A stretch of DNA of 64,000 nucleotides from Streptomyces sp. NBC_00102 (GTDB lineage Bacteria > Actinomycetota > Actinomycetes > Streptomycetales > Streptomycetaceae): assembly GCF_026343115.1 (NCBI RefSeq), contig NZ_JAPEMC010000001.1, positions 1,984,001 to 2,048,000 on the forward strand. The letters run 5' to 3'. This document shows positions 1 to 6,786 of this stretch, piece by piece. The position numbers and the translations under genes are program-made. Position 1 is the first letter of the stretch; each line of letters begins with the position of its first letter. The notes beneath the pieces are model-generated. The model worked only from the letters and a program-made list of their open reading frames with translations, had not been told where the DNA came from and did no database searches.

Positions 1-104
1 GAGCAAAGATTCCTTATTTACAATTTCCGCGACTGAAGAATTCAAGAAAACCTCTCATAGTGTCCACCGGAGCGGCAGCTTCGGAGGCGTGTAGCACTGT
101 TACG
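1..104. other. Left-edge non-coding stretch
   Basis: Short AT-rich sequence downstream of the kinase stop codon. No gene or clear hairpin was seen. Its low GC matches the kinase gene, so the foreign-looking segment probably continues left of the window. Confidence 0.5.
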
Positions 105-1283
105 TTAAGCAGGCGCATCAACGGGAGAAGGCGTCGCCTCAAGTCCTTCAACGTCAGCAATTAGTTCACGGACATTCTGATACCTATGGGAAATATCGTG
201 CGCCGCGCATTTCTGCACTATCCGACTTAGCGTGTCCCCGCGAGACATGAGAGCCTCCCTTCCGCTAAATATATACGAAAGGACCCATCCGATTGAATGA
301 ATTTCATTACATGTGGCATACTCCTTAAAGTTCGCCAATAGTGGATCTCGGATTGTCCCTCGCATCTCCGTCTTCGTTCGCGTGAACTGAGAATTCCTGT
401 CCTTCACGAGGCCAAAATCGGAGAGCTTAACCAGAACCGCTCCACCGTGGAAAGTTTTCACCAAGACATTTTGCAGGCTCACGTCGCGATGGAGAAGCCC
501 TGCTCCATGGATGTAATTAATGCCGTACAAAAATTGGAGTGCAATTCTTTTTCGCGAAGAGAAATGCAACTTATTATTGCGCCTCCTGATGTACTCGCGA
601 AGTGTTGAGTCGCAAAATTCCATCCTATACTCATTGCGAACTTCGTCATACTGATAGACCTCGACGATATACGGAAAGCTTAGGCGCTTGAGTATATTGA
701 ATTCCTGACGGAATCGATAAAGATCTCGATCATCGAGGTCTTTATTGGCCCGCTTGACTGCAAATTTAATCCCGTAGTCAGGGTCCGTGTAGGAGAATAC
801 CTTTGCATACGAGCCTTCGCCGATCAGCTGCAACCGGGCATTACTCTTGGATTTGACCAGTTTAATCTCTACATCCGGGCGAAACAGAATTGGCGCGTAT
901 TTGACTATATGGATTTGCCCGAAGGTGTCTGGAACAGCACTTCCCCCGCTAGGCATCAGCCACGATCTGCAGTCCTTTATCGCAGTCGCATAAGACTTCA
1001 TAAGATCGACTGCAATCCCAGCACTCTCGAGGGATTCCACAAGTTCTTGCACCTCCTTGGTGAGGGCAATCATTTCCCTGCTCGGCTCGGCCCAATAGTG
1101 CCGGGTAGTTTCTGCCCGATCGTTGATCGATTCGAAGTGACCATTCAACCTCTGGTGAATGCTGGCAAAAGCCCGACCGAAGCGAGAATCGCTCTCATAA
1201 AGGCGAAGAAAAGCATTAGACACTTCCACACCTTCATATTTCTGTGAAAGGTCGTCCAACATGAGCTCGGTAGGGTCGGGCAC
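105..1283 (-). CDS. Soluble Ser/Thr protein kinase, AT-rich and probably acquired
   Basis: Eukaryote-type protein kinase of 392 residues that should phosphorylate Ser/Thr on unknown targets in the cytosol. Residues 1-150 are an unrecognised N-terminal region. The kinase domain follows, with glycine loop GEGSYAKV (154-161), ATP-binding Lys177 in AVK, catalytic HRD (265-267) with Asn272, and DFG (289-291), so it should be active. There is no transmembrane helix or PASTA repeat, unlike housekeeping streptomycete Pkn kinases. The GTG start is chosen because GAGGAG lies six bases upstream. Base composition is far more AT-rich than every other gene here, and a decayed transposase lies next to it, which suggests horizontal transfer. 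A role in defence or in a mobile element is possible but not shown. Confidence 0.85.
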   Translation of the reverse strand: MPDPTELMLDDLSQKYEGVEVSNAFLRLYESDSRFGRAFASIHQRLNGHFESINDRAETTRHYWAEPSREMIALTKEVQELVESLESAGIAVDLMKSYATAIKDCRSWLMPSGGSAVPDTFGQIHIVKYAPILFRPDVEIKLVKSKSNARLQLIGEGSYAKVFSYTDPDYGIKFAVKRANKDLDDRDLYRFRQEFNILKRLSFPYIVEVYQYDEVRNEYRMEFCDSTLREYIRRRNNKLHFSSRKRIALQFLYGINYIHGAGLLHRDVSLQNVLVKTFHGGAVLVKLSDFGLVKDRNSQFTRTKTEMRGTIRDPLLANFKEYATCNEIHSIGWVLSYIFSGREALMSRGDTLSRIVQKCAAHDISHRYQNVRELIADVEGLEATPSPVDAPA

Positions 1284-1713
1284 TCCGCTCTCCTCACACA
1301 GTGACGGTCACCTCGGCTGTCGATACCGCAGACTAATACGAGATCGGGTGCATGGGGGCGGAAACCGGAGATAAAGGGACCCCGGCTGGAGTCATTGAAG
1401 ATGCTGTGGGGCGTCTCCGCGCGACCACTGCCCCTACGCTCTGGTCGGATGGGAGGCCGTCTCGCGCTCCCCCGCTGCTCTTGGCACGCCGCGGCGGCGT
1501 CGACGAGGTAGGGAAGTTCTTGCCGCCGCCTGATCCGCTGGCCACGATCGAGCGATATCCATGGTGACCTGCATCCGCACGGGCGAACTGGGGCTGGGGC
1601 TGCTGTACAGCAGCCCCAGCCCCATAACCAGAGCAATCGCCCCACCCGCCACCGTCTCTCCGGCCCCTCGTAACGGCCGGTATGGCCGTAACTGAGCGTT
1701 TTCAGGGTTGGCT
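1284..1713. other. Intergenic region between kinase and transposase remnant
   Basis: About 430 bases without a convincing gene. It holds the kinase start region and one strong palindrome (listed separately). Short open frames on both strands show no recognisable family or ribosome binding site. Confidence 0.4.
1590..1623. terminator. Perfect 34-bp palindrome, likely terminator
   Basis: Arms of 15 bases (first arm GGGGCTGGGGCTGCT) flank a GTAC core, giving a perfect GC-rich hairpin with no T tract, common for streptomycete terminators. It lies just beyond the 3' end of the transposase remnant and could stop transcription from either side. Confidence 0.6.
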
Positions 1714-2302
1714 CTACAGGGTGCGGACGGCTTTGGCGACTGACGTCATGCGGTTCGGGCTGCATCGCGATCTTCTGAAGATTCGCCAAGACTTGAGTCG
1801 TGGCATAGCGCATTCGACGGGTGCTCGGGTCGTGGCCAGTGTGCGGTTGACGGTTCGTTCCGTCGGCGTCAGCAGGCCGTTGGGGGGCGCCTGCGTCCGG
1901 TGGTTCCCCAGGGGCCGGCGCCGGTGTAGGCGCGGGCGGCGAGGATGGGGACGCCCGTGCTCGGGCGAGTAGTCGGCCTGGACATCGCCCACGCGGTCGC
2001 ACTCGGCGAGCAGCACGTACTCCGGGTCGGTCTCACGCAGGACCTTCAGCAGGCCCGGTGACCGGTCGGCCAGGAGGTCGAAGACCGCAGTGGTGTAGGC
2101 GTGGGCGGTGCCGACCGATATACCGAAGGCCGCAGTAATCTGGGCCGGGGTATCGTGCCTGCGCAGGTACACCAGAGCGACAAGCGTGCGCTTGTGCGGC
2201 GGAACTTTGTAGCTGCGGTCACCCTTTGCGGATGACGATGATCATCGTGACCCACTTGACCAGCACATGAGGCAGGTTGAGTGCCGCATGATAGGGAGAC
2301 AA
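1714..2302 (-). pseudogene. Decayed IS transposase (DDE superfamily, IS5-like)
   Basis: Remnant of an IS5-type transposase common in Streptomyces. Reading from a TTG near 2302, the frame gives an N-terminus containing YHAALNLPHVLVKWVTM, then meets a TGA near 2220. The next frame continues with the HTH segment ([19 protein letters not shown]) and the segment around [14 protein letters not shown]. The middle of the catalytic domain is missing, and the tail with [20 protein letters not shown] resumes after further frame changes. At least one frameshift and an internal deletion make it non-functional. No terminal inverted repeats or target duplication could be defined. It marks past IS activity in this accessory end. 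Confidence 0.75.
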
Positions 2303-2748
2303 TGAGGCGCCTGAGCTGCTGAGTTGGGACTTCGAACATCTCCCTCAACGGCCCGGGTGCCTCGTGCGTTGCCAGCCTCGACGCCGTCACCCGTTCGGTG
2401 GCACGCTGAGAAGACTCACTGACCGATCCGGCTAAAGCCACGGATCAGAAGGGTGATCGTGCGAGGAGTGGGCCGACACAGTGCGGTTCACTCATTCCGT
2501 CTGACTACCCGCCCGCACGTACCGATTGTGGCCAGCCGATACAGTTCGGAGCGTTTGCCCTTTGCCTGCGTGAGGACGACGGCAAGCGAGTCTGTCGCGG
2601 CGTGTGAGGTTGTCCCCAACCTCACGTCTGGTTGCAGTGGGCGGACCGCCCAGAGGATGCCCTGGAGCCCTGCCCACACCCGGAGCTCTTCGGTGATTCA
2701 CATCAACATTTTTGGACAACTGCGATATTAAATCGAGATCGAAGCCCG
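2303..2748. other. Intergenic region, no supported gene
   Basis: About 450 bases between the transposase remnant and the terminator of the small-gene operon. Short frames occur on both strands but none has a recognisable domain or a good ribosome binding site. It may include more IS debris. Confidence 0.4.
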
Positions 2749-2798
2749 CCAACTAGAAGATCCCCCAACTCTGATCGGTTGGGGGATCTTCTAGTTGG
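2749..2798 (-). terminator. 21-bp-stem hairpin ending the GntR/small-gene operon
   Basis: Two perfect 21-base arms (2749-2769 and 2778-2798; first bases CCAACTAGAAGATCCCC) enclose an 8-base loop. It lies 16 bases past the stop of the last gene of the minus-strand operon, so it is the likely operon terminator. No T run follows. Confidence 0.8.
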
Positions 2799-2814
2799 TG
2801 AGGGCGAGCCAGGA

Positions 2815-3117
2815 TCAATACGAATGCGGCTCAGGTTCCGCGTATGAGTGACCTCGACTGACTGCCACACGAAGCACGCTTCTTAGCGTTCCGGTCAGTT
2901 CCCTGGCCAGGCGCCGCACGTCTTCCAAGCTGGCGTCACCATCGGCGAGGACTCCGGTTGCTCGCTTCAGCAGATCGGCAGACAGGCTGAGCTGCTCCGC
3001 CTCGATACCGTCCGCCAGTCGGGACATGTGACTGTGGCTGTCGTCAGTGCTGAGGTAACAGGGCTTCCCCTCCGGCCCCACCCAGGGCAGAAGACGTAGT
3101 TCGTTCTGTTCCATCAT
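2815..3117 (-). CDS. Conserved-looking hypothetical protein, last gene of GntR operon
   Basis: 100-residue soluble protein of unknown function, rich in Leu, Glu and Ala. It has no signal peptide, membrane span or known motif. The N-terminus (LPWVGPEGKPCYL) resembles small proteins often encoded beside GntR or Xre regulators in Streptomyces, which is recollection only. It starts five bases after the GntR stop, with GAGAGG overlapping that gene's end, so it is probably translationally coupled. Two adjacent ATG codons could serve as start. Confidence 0.7.
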   Translation of the reverse strand: MMEQNELRLLPWVGPEGKPCYLSTDDSHSHMSRLADGIEAEQLSLSADLLKRATGVLADGDASLEDVRRLARELTGTLRSVLRVAVSRGHSYAEPEPHSY

Positions 3118-3122
3118 GGCTG

Positions 3123-3845
3123 CTACTGCCTCTCATTGGCGACGTGGTGGGTGATGAAGGTTGCGTCGGTGCGGTCTCCCGGGAAGGCCAGAAGTGCGGC
3201 TTCCACGACGCGGCCCGCGGAGTCGGTGGCGCTGCGCGTGATCGCGAGGACGGCCGCAGCTGGACTGATCCGCAGCGCCGAGACCTCGTCCGGGGTCGGA
3301 GGGCGGGCGCAGACCGTCTCGCGGACCTCGGCCGGCGATGAACTCAGGACAGCGAACCTCTTGGCCGTCTGCTCGTACGGAGACTCCTCTCCCCGGAGAC
3401 CGGCGGGAGCCAGGTCGAAGGGGAGGTATATCCGGGCCAGGCCGAGCGGCGACGCTCCCTCGTGGCTGACGCAGAAAAACTCCGCGAGGGGGCTGCCCGT
3501 GGGCACGTCCAGCAGGCCGGCCAGAAGTCCGTGTGCTGGAACCGTGGCGGTGCGAACGGTGACTCGAAGCGAGGCGTCGGCAGCGGTCCACGGGTCGAAC
3601 GTCCCCCATCCTCCGACGTACATGAACCTGCGCAGAGGACGGCGAACGAAGTTGCCTCGGCCGTGGAACTTGTCGATCAGCCCCTCCCCTTGGAGCACGG
3701 AGAGAGCACGCCGCAGAGTCCCCGTGCTCACCGCGTAGTGCGCGGCCAACGTCGGCTCGGAAGAGAGGCGTTCGCCGGGGCCGAGAAGGCCGGTGGTGAT
3801 CTGTTGCCGTAGATCGTCGGCGATTTCGCGATGGCGGAAGGGCAC
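3123..3845 (-). CDS. GntR-family regulator with UTRA effector domain
   Basis: 240-residue transcription factor. Residues 1-70 form the GntR winged helix (HREIADDLRQQITTGLLGPG, then LAAHYAVSTGTLRRALSVL). Residues about 90-235 look like a UTRA ligand-binding domain of the HutC subfamily. The start is GTG. It is the fifth gene of a six-gene minus-strand operon, seven bases after the gene before it. The ligand is unknown. A divergent GntR paralogue lies at the other end of the operon, so the two may bind the same palindromes, as paired regulators of integrative elements sometimes do (inference). Confidence 0.9.
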   Translation of the reverse strand: MPFRHREIADDLRQQITTGLLGPGERLSSEPTLAAHYAVSTGTLRRALSVLQGEGLIDKFHGRGNFVRRPLRRFMYVGGWGTFDPWTAADASLRVTVRTATVPAHGLLAGLLDVPTGSPLAEFFCVSHEGASPLGLARIYLPFDLAPAGLRGEESPYEQTAKRFAVLSSSPAEVRETVCARPPTPDEVSALRISPAAAVLAITRSATDSAGRVVEAALLAFPGDRTDATFITHHVANERQ

Positions 3846-3852
3846 CGTCCGG

Positions 3853-4077
3853 TCACCGCCTTCTCATCATGCGCACGGCAACGAAGCGGGTCCGCAGGTG
3901 CATCGTCAGGAGTTCGCCGGAGTCGAGAAGGAGTTGCTTGGCTCCGTGGGGCAACTGGCGGAGGTTGGTCACGCGGCAGGCGCGGCCGCCGACTTGGATG
4001 ATGTCTCCGCACAGGACGGTGGTCGAGGTGATATCCACGTGCGACGCCAGGAGCCGCCCGGCTCGGTGCCCCCTCAC
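3853..4077 (-). CDS. Small hypothetical protein, translationally coupled
   Basis: 74-residue protein of unknown function ending in the basic segment RFVAVRMMRRR. The centre (DITSTTVLCGDIIQVGGRAC) looks like a small beta-rich fold. The GTG start is chosen over an upstream ATG at 4134 because it overlaps the TGA of the preceding gene as GTGA and has GGAG eight bases upstream. The longer version would overlap that gene by 61 bases. Middle gene of the six-gene operon. Confidence 0.65.
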   Translation of the reverse strand: MRGHRAGRLLASHVDITSTTVLCGDIIQVGGRACRVTNLRQLPHGAKQLLLDSGELLTMHLRTRFVAVRMMRRR

Positions 4078-4277
4078 CGCTGGGACTCCGCCCGTGCGGG
4101 TCGGCCGGACGACGCGTGGCAGGGGCAAGCGCACACCTCGTAGACCAAGGGGAGGGCGATGGGTACGAGCGGCACCGGGGACTCCGTACAGGTGTCGTGG
4201 GTCCCGATCCGGCAGGTGGCCGATCGGTAGGGAGGGGTCTCGATCGACGCAAGGACGCCCCTCAGGCGAGGAGCCAT
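4074..4277 (-). CDS. Small Cys-rich hypothetical protein
   Basis: 67-residue protein with cysteines in CRIGTHDTCTE and a C-x-C-P-C-H cluster near the end (EVCACPCHA). The spacing could bind a metal, although no known zinc-finger family is matched. The ATG overlaps the TGA of the gene before it by one base (TGATG), and its own stop overlaps the next GTG. The genes are therefore tightly coupled and probably made in fixed ratio. Function unknown. Confidence 0.7.
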   Translation of the reverse strand: MAPRLRGVLASIETPPYRSATCRIGTHDTCTESPVPLVPIALPLVYEVCACPCHASSGRPARAESQR

Positions 4278-4591
4278 CAGGACGCCCCCGTGAGGGACGA
4301 CCAGGCCGCGGCCGACAGGTGGGGAGCCACGAACAGCGAACGAGGCCGCGTGCGCTTCTCCCAGGCCGCCAGGACGTACGGGCGAACGAGCGCGGAGTCC
4401 TCCCCCGCGAGCGAGTACCGGTGGTGCCCGCTGTCGACGTCCGACTCCTGGTTGCCCCTCGGCGCGTAAGCGGGTGCCGCCGCGCTGGTACCGACCGTCA
4501 GCCGGGCGGGTGCCTCCGGCCGGCGATGCCGCCCCTTGAACGCGCGCCCGCTTCTGGTGATCGAGAGGGCACGGCGGATACGGTTGAACAT
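4277..4591 (-). CDS. Hypothetical protein, second gene of small-protein operon
   Basis: 104-residue protein with a very basic N-terminus (FNRIRRALSITRSGRAFKG) and a more conserved-looking C-terminal half (SLAGEDSALVRPYVLAAWEK). No membrane span or known domain. AGGAG lies nine bases before the ATG. It follows the first operon gene by 12 bases. Function unknown. Confidence 0.7.
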   Translation of the reverse strand: MFNRIRRALSITRSGRAFKGRHRRPEAPARLTVGTSAAAPAYAPRGNQESDVDSGHHRYSLAGEDSALVRPYVLAAWEKRTRPRSLFVAPHLSAAAWSSLTGAS

Positions 4592-4603
4592 GCTGTTCAG
4601 CTC

Positions 4604-4882
4604 CTATCGCTGATAGCCCGGTCCCCCGACATAGCCCGTCGTGGGGACCGCTTTGCGTACGACCGCCCAGAGGGTGCGGACGTTAGAACTGGTGGCGAGG
4701 AGGCCGAATCGGTCCGCCTCGCCCACCGCTGCCAGGACCTCGCCCCAGGACTCGGCCGACAGGGATTCCGGGACCGTCGCTTCGACCGCCGTGTACCGGG
4801 CGTGCTCCTTGATGCGTGGGCGCAGCCCGAGGGCGGACAGCCGAGCAGCGATCGACGTCGCACTTACTCCCGAGCTGGGCAC
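4604..4882 (-). CDS. Hypothetical protein, first gene of small-protein operon
   Basis: 92-residue protein of unknown function with a helical core around SWGEVLAAVGEADRFGLLAT. The start is GTG with GGAGG six bases upstream, the best ribosome binding site of this operon. Its promoter must lie in the 77-bp spacer shared with the divergent GntR gene, which carries two palindromic operators, so GntR control of the whole operon is likely. Confidence 0.7.
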   Translation of the reverse strand: MPSSGVSATSIAARLSALGLRPRIKEHARYTAVEATVPESLSAESWGEVLAAVGEADRFGLLATSSNVRTLWAVVRKAVPTTGYVGGPGYQR

Positions 4883-4919
4883 AGGCAGCCTCCGTTAACA
4901 GCGATCACTTTGAGTGAAG

Positions 4920-4953
4920 CTAGTTAACTAGATTAGGGCTAGTGGACTAGATT
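4920..4953. promoter_or_regulatory. Paired GntR-type operators and divergent promoter region
   Basis: Two related 12-bp palindromes occur 19 bases apart: CTAGTTAACTAG at 4920-4931 (perfect) and CTAGTGGACTAG at 4939-4950. CTAGT half-sites with short spacing are typical of GntR operators. For the plus-strand gene, TTAACT (4924-4929) and TAGATT (4948-4953), 18 bases apart, could be -35 and -10. The second palindrome would then overlap the -10, implying repression and autoregulation (inference). Confidence 0.65.
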
Positions 4954-4959
4954 TTCCAT

Positions 4960-5718
4960 ATGCCTGAGCAAGCGCCTTATCTCCGCATCGCCGACGAGCT
5001 GCGGCGGCGGATCGCAGAGCACGTTTGGGAGCCCGGAGACCGCCTGCCGTCCCGCGCCCAGATCGGCCAGGAGTACGGCGTGGGCGAGAACGTGGTGCGC
5101 CGGGCGCAGGAACTACTGATCTCCCAGGGACTGCTGGAGGGCCGCGCGGGATCGGGCACTTACGTGGCCGAGCCCCGGGAACGCGTGCGGATGGTTCGCT
5201 CCTCGGCGCGCGAACAGCCTGACGGTTCGCCGTTCCGGGCGGACATGAAGGCCGTGGGCAGGCAGAGCGACTGGGAGAGCCGGTCGGACGTGAAGGTCCC
5301 GGCGCCGGCGGACATCGCGGCGCGTCTCGGTATCGCCGAGGGTGATCTGTGCGTCCGGACGGTGTACGAGTTCCTGGCGAACGGCCGACCCGTGCAGCTC
5401 TCGACGAGTTGGGAGCCGTACGAACTCACGGTCGGCACACTCGTCGTCCTTCCCGAGGGAGGCCCGCACGCCGGAGTTGGCGTGGTGAACCGGATGGCCG
5501 CCATCGGCATCACCGTCGGGCACGCGGTGGAGCAGCCGGAGCCGCGCGGGGCGACCGCGGAGGAAGCGTCACTCCTCGGCATCCAGAACGGCGCGTACGT
5601 GACGCACATCCGGCGGACGTACTACAGCGACCAGGGCCGGCCCGTCGAGACGGCGGACATCGTGGTGCCGGTCGCGCACTGCGAGATCGTTTACGAGATC
5701 CCGATCAATCGTCAGTAG
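4960..5718 (+). CDS. GntR-family regulator with UTRA domain, probably leaderless
   Basis: 252-residue HutC-type regulator. The winged helix (residues 5-70) includes LRIADELRRRIAEHVWEPG and YGVGENVVRRAQELLISQGL; the UTRA domain spans about 90-245. No Shine-Dalgarno sequence precedes the ATG, and a plausible -10 lies six bases before it, so the mRNA is probably leaderless. It is divergent from the small-protein operon over two palindromes, which it or its paralogue probably binds. It may sense the state of the neighbouring mobile element; this is inference. Confidence 0.9.
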   Translation: MPEQAPYLRIADELRRRIAEHVWEPGDRLPSRAQIGQEYGVGENVVRRAQELLISQGLLEGRAGSGTYVAEPRERVRMVRSSAREQPDGSPFRADMKAVGRQSDWESRSDVKVPAPADIAARLGIAEGDLCVRTVYEFLANGRPVQLSTSWEPYELTVGTLVVLPEGGPHAGVGVVNRMAAIGITVGHAVEQPEPRGATAEEASLLGIQNGAYVTHIRRTYYSDQGRPVETADIVVPVAHCEIVYEIPINRQ

Positions 5719-5750
5719 CGGCCCGCCGGGTCCGTGGCAGCAGGTCGGGC

Positions 5751-6016
5751 ACCTACCTTCGACGTCGGAAGTACCAGGCCGCCACGACCCCGATGAGGAT
5801 GGCAACGACGAAGGCCCAGACCGTCGTTGTGCCGTGGTAGGACCGGTAGGTGCTCAGAGCCAGCATGTTCAGGCGGGTACCCCGAGCACGCGGCTTCAGC
5901 CGACGCCCGTCCCAGGCCCCGTGCCGAATACGAGTCGAAGGCGCCGCACGCTCGCCACCACCAGGCGGACAACGCCAGCTCAGGCGGCATGCACTACTGA
6001 TCCGGCCAAGCGCCTT
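5751..6016. repeat. Tandem repeat copy 1 (microprotein gene plus att core)
   Basis: About 265 bases closely similar to 6105-6368, read in the same orientation. It holds a microprotein gene on the minus strand and ends within the tRNA anticodon loop (GCGCCTT). Here the tRNA sequence continues past the end of the similarity. Confidence 0.8.
5753..5866 (-). CDS. 37-residue single-span membrane microprotein, copy 1
   Basis: Small protein beginning MLALSTYRSYHGTTTVW, then a hydrophobic segment (AFVVAILIGVVAAWYF) and a terminal RRRR. This predicts one membrane helix with a basic cytosolic tail. The tandem copy at 6108-6221 encodes the same length, conserving TTVWAF and WYFRRRR; many differences are synonymous or conservative in this frame, which supports real coding. 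No good ribosome binding site precedes the ATG, so the start is uncertain. Function unknown; a role in transfer or maintenance of an integrative element is only a guess. Confidence 0.6.
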   Translation of the reverse strand: MLALSTYRSYHGTTTVWAFVVAILIGVVAAWYFRRRR

Positions 6017-6056
6017 CTAAGCGCTTGGCCGCAGGTTCGAGTCCTGCCGGGGGCAC
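6006..6056 (+). other. att-like 3' fragment of a tRNA-Arg(UCU) gene
   Basis: The fragment shows an anticodon stem AGCGC/GCGCT around loop CTTCTAA (anticodon TCT), a short variable loop, a T arm GCAGG-TTCGAGT-CCTGC, then CGGGGGCA as the 3' acceptor strand. No matching 5' acceptor (GCCCCCG) or D arm lies upstream, so this is not a working tRNA. Such 3' tRNA pieces mark the distal attachment site of elements integrated by tyrosine recombinases. The integrase gene is not in the window. Confidence 0.75.
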
Positions 6057-6063
6057 TGCCGAG

Positions 6064-6085
6064 AGCCCTCCCCATCGGGAGGGCT
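6064..6085 (+). terminator. Terminator following the tRNA fragment
   Basis: Stem AGCCCTCCC/GGGAGGGCT with a 4-base loop, followed by a T-containing stretch (TTCAGGTTTGT). Its position nine bases after the tRNA 3' end suggests the native tRNA terminator was carried along with the fragment. Confidence 0.7.
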
Positions 6086-6104
6086 TCAGGTTTGTAGGTC
6101 CCGG

Positions 6105-6368
6105 AACCTACCTTCGGCGTCGGAAGTACCAGGCTGCGGCCAGCACGATGAGGACGGCGGCTACAAAGGCCCAGACCGTTGTTGCGCCCTGGTAGGACCG
6201 GTAGGCAATCAAGGCGAGCATGCTCGGACGGGTACCCCGGACATGCGGCTTCAGCCGACACCCGCCGGACGCCGCGTGCCGCGTACGAGTCGAAGGATCT
6301 GCACGCCCACCACCAGGCGGACAGCGCGGGCTCAGGTGGCATGCGCCACTGATCCGGCCAAGCGCCTT
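6105..6368. repeat. Tandem repeat copy 2, truncated at the att core
   Basis: Second copy of the 5751-6016 unit. The similarity ends exactly after GCGCCTT, inside the anticodon loop that continues as a tRNA fragment in copy 1. Here it switches to unrelated sequence (GGAGGGAC), as if a second attachment site had been lost or rearranged. Confidence 0.8.
6108..6221 (-). CDS. 37-residue single-span membrane microprotein, copy 2
   Basis: Paralogue of the microprotein at 5753-5866: MLALIAYRSYQGATTVW, a hydrophobic span, then WYFRRRR. The hydrophobic character is kept although the span residues differ. No strong ribosome binding site was found; the frame also stays open upstream of the ATG. Function unknown. 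Confidence 0.6.
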   Translation of the reverse strand: MLALIAYRSYQGATTVWAFVAAVLIVLAAAWYFRRRR

Positions 6369-6504
6369 GGAGGGACTCTTACTGGCGGGAGTGGCTCGCC
6401 CCCGTCCCCCACGTAGCCGGGCAGGGGAGCAGCGGTTAATGATGTCGTGCTCTGCGGTCTGCCCTGCTTTGCTGACCAGGACAACCGGCAGCAGAGAGGG
6501 CAGT

Positions 6505-6693
6505 GTGAGTAGACGGCGTTACGTCGCGCGCGGGGTGCCGGGCGGTTACAGGGTCTGGGACAACAGGGGGCGGCGGTGGTGGGGAGATCACTACGAGCTC
6601 TGCCCGGACGGTCTTCTGACCGAACTGAACGGCCAAGCCGACCGCGACAGGATCACCGCTCTCCTGAAGCACTACCGAGCCCTGAAACGCTAG
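6505..6693 (+). CDS. Small hypothetical protein rich in Arg, Trp and Tyr
   Basis: 62-residue soluble protein beginning SRRRYVARGVPGGYRVWDN after its GTG start and ending LLKHYRALKR. The start is chosen because GAGAGGG lies just upstream; longer versions from further upstream read through non-coding-looking sequence. No known domain. It lies just outside the repeat region and is probably chromosomal backbone. Confidence 0.55.
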   Translation: MSRRRYVARGVPGGYRVWDNRGRRWWGDHYELCPDGLLTELNGQADRDRITALLKHYRALKR

Positions 6694-6786
6694 CTGTTGT
6701 CAGACGGTGTGCAGCTCGCGCGACGTGATCCGGGAGGGGCAGGGGAAGTGGGTGGGCGAGTGTGGCGCCAGATGCCGTGCACCGGC

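Noticed and set aside
1714..2302. An intact insertion sequence
   Set aside because: The transposase is frameshifted and internally deleted, and no terminal inverted repeats or target duplication were found.
5980..6056. A complete tRNA gene
   Set aside because: Anticodon and T arms are present but the D arm and 5' acceptor strand are missing, so it is a fragment.
5712..6342. Two longer minus-strand frames (93 and 120 codons) in the tandem repeats
   Set aside because: They are conserved between copies only because the DNA is duplicated. The alternative 37-codon frame shows hydrophobic-span conservation and synonymous changes, so it is preferred.
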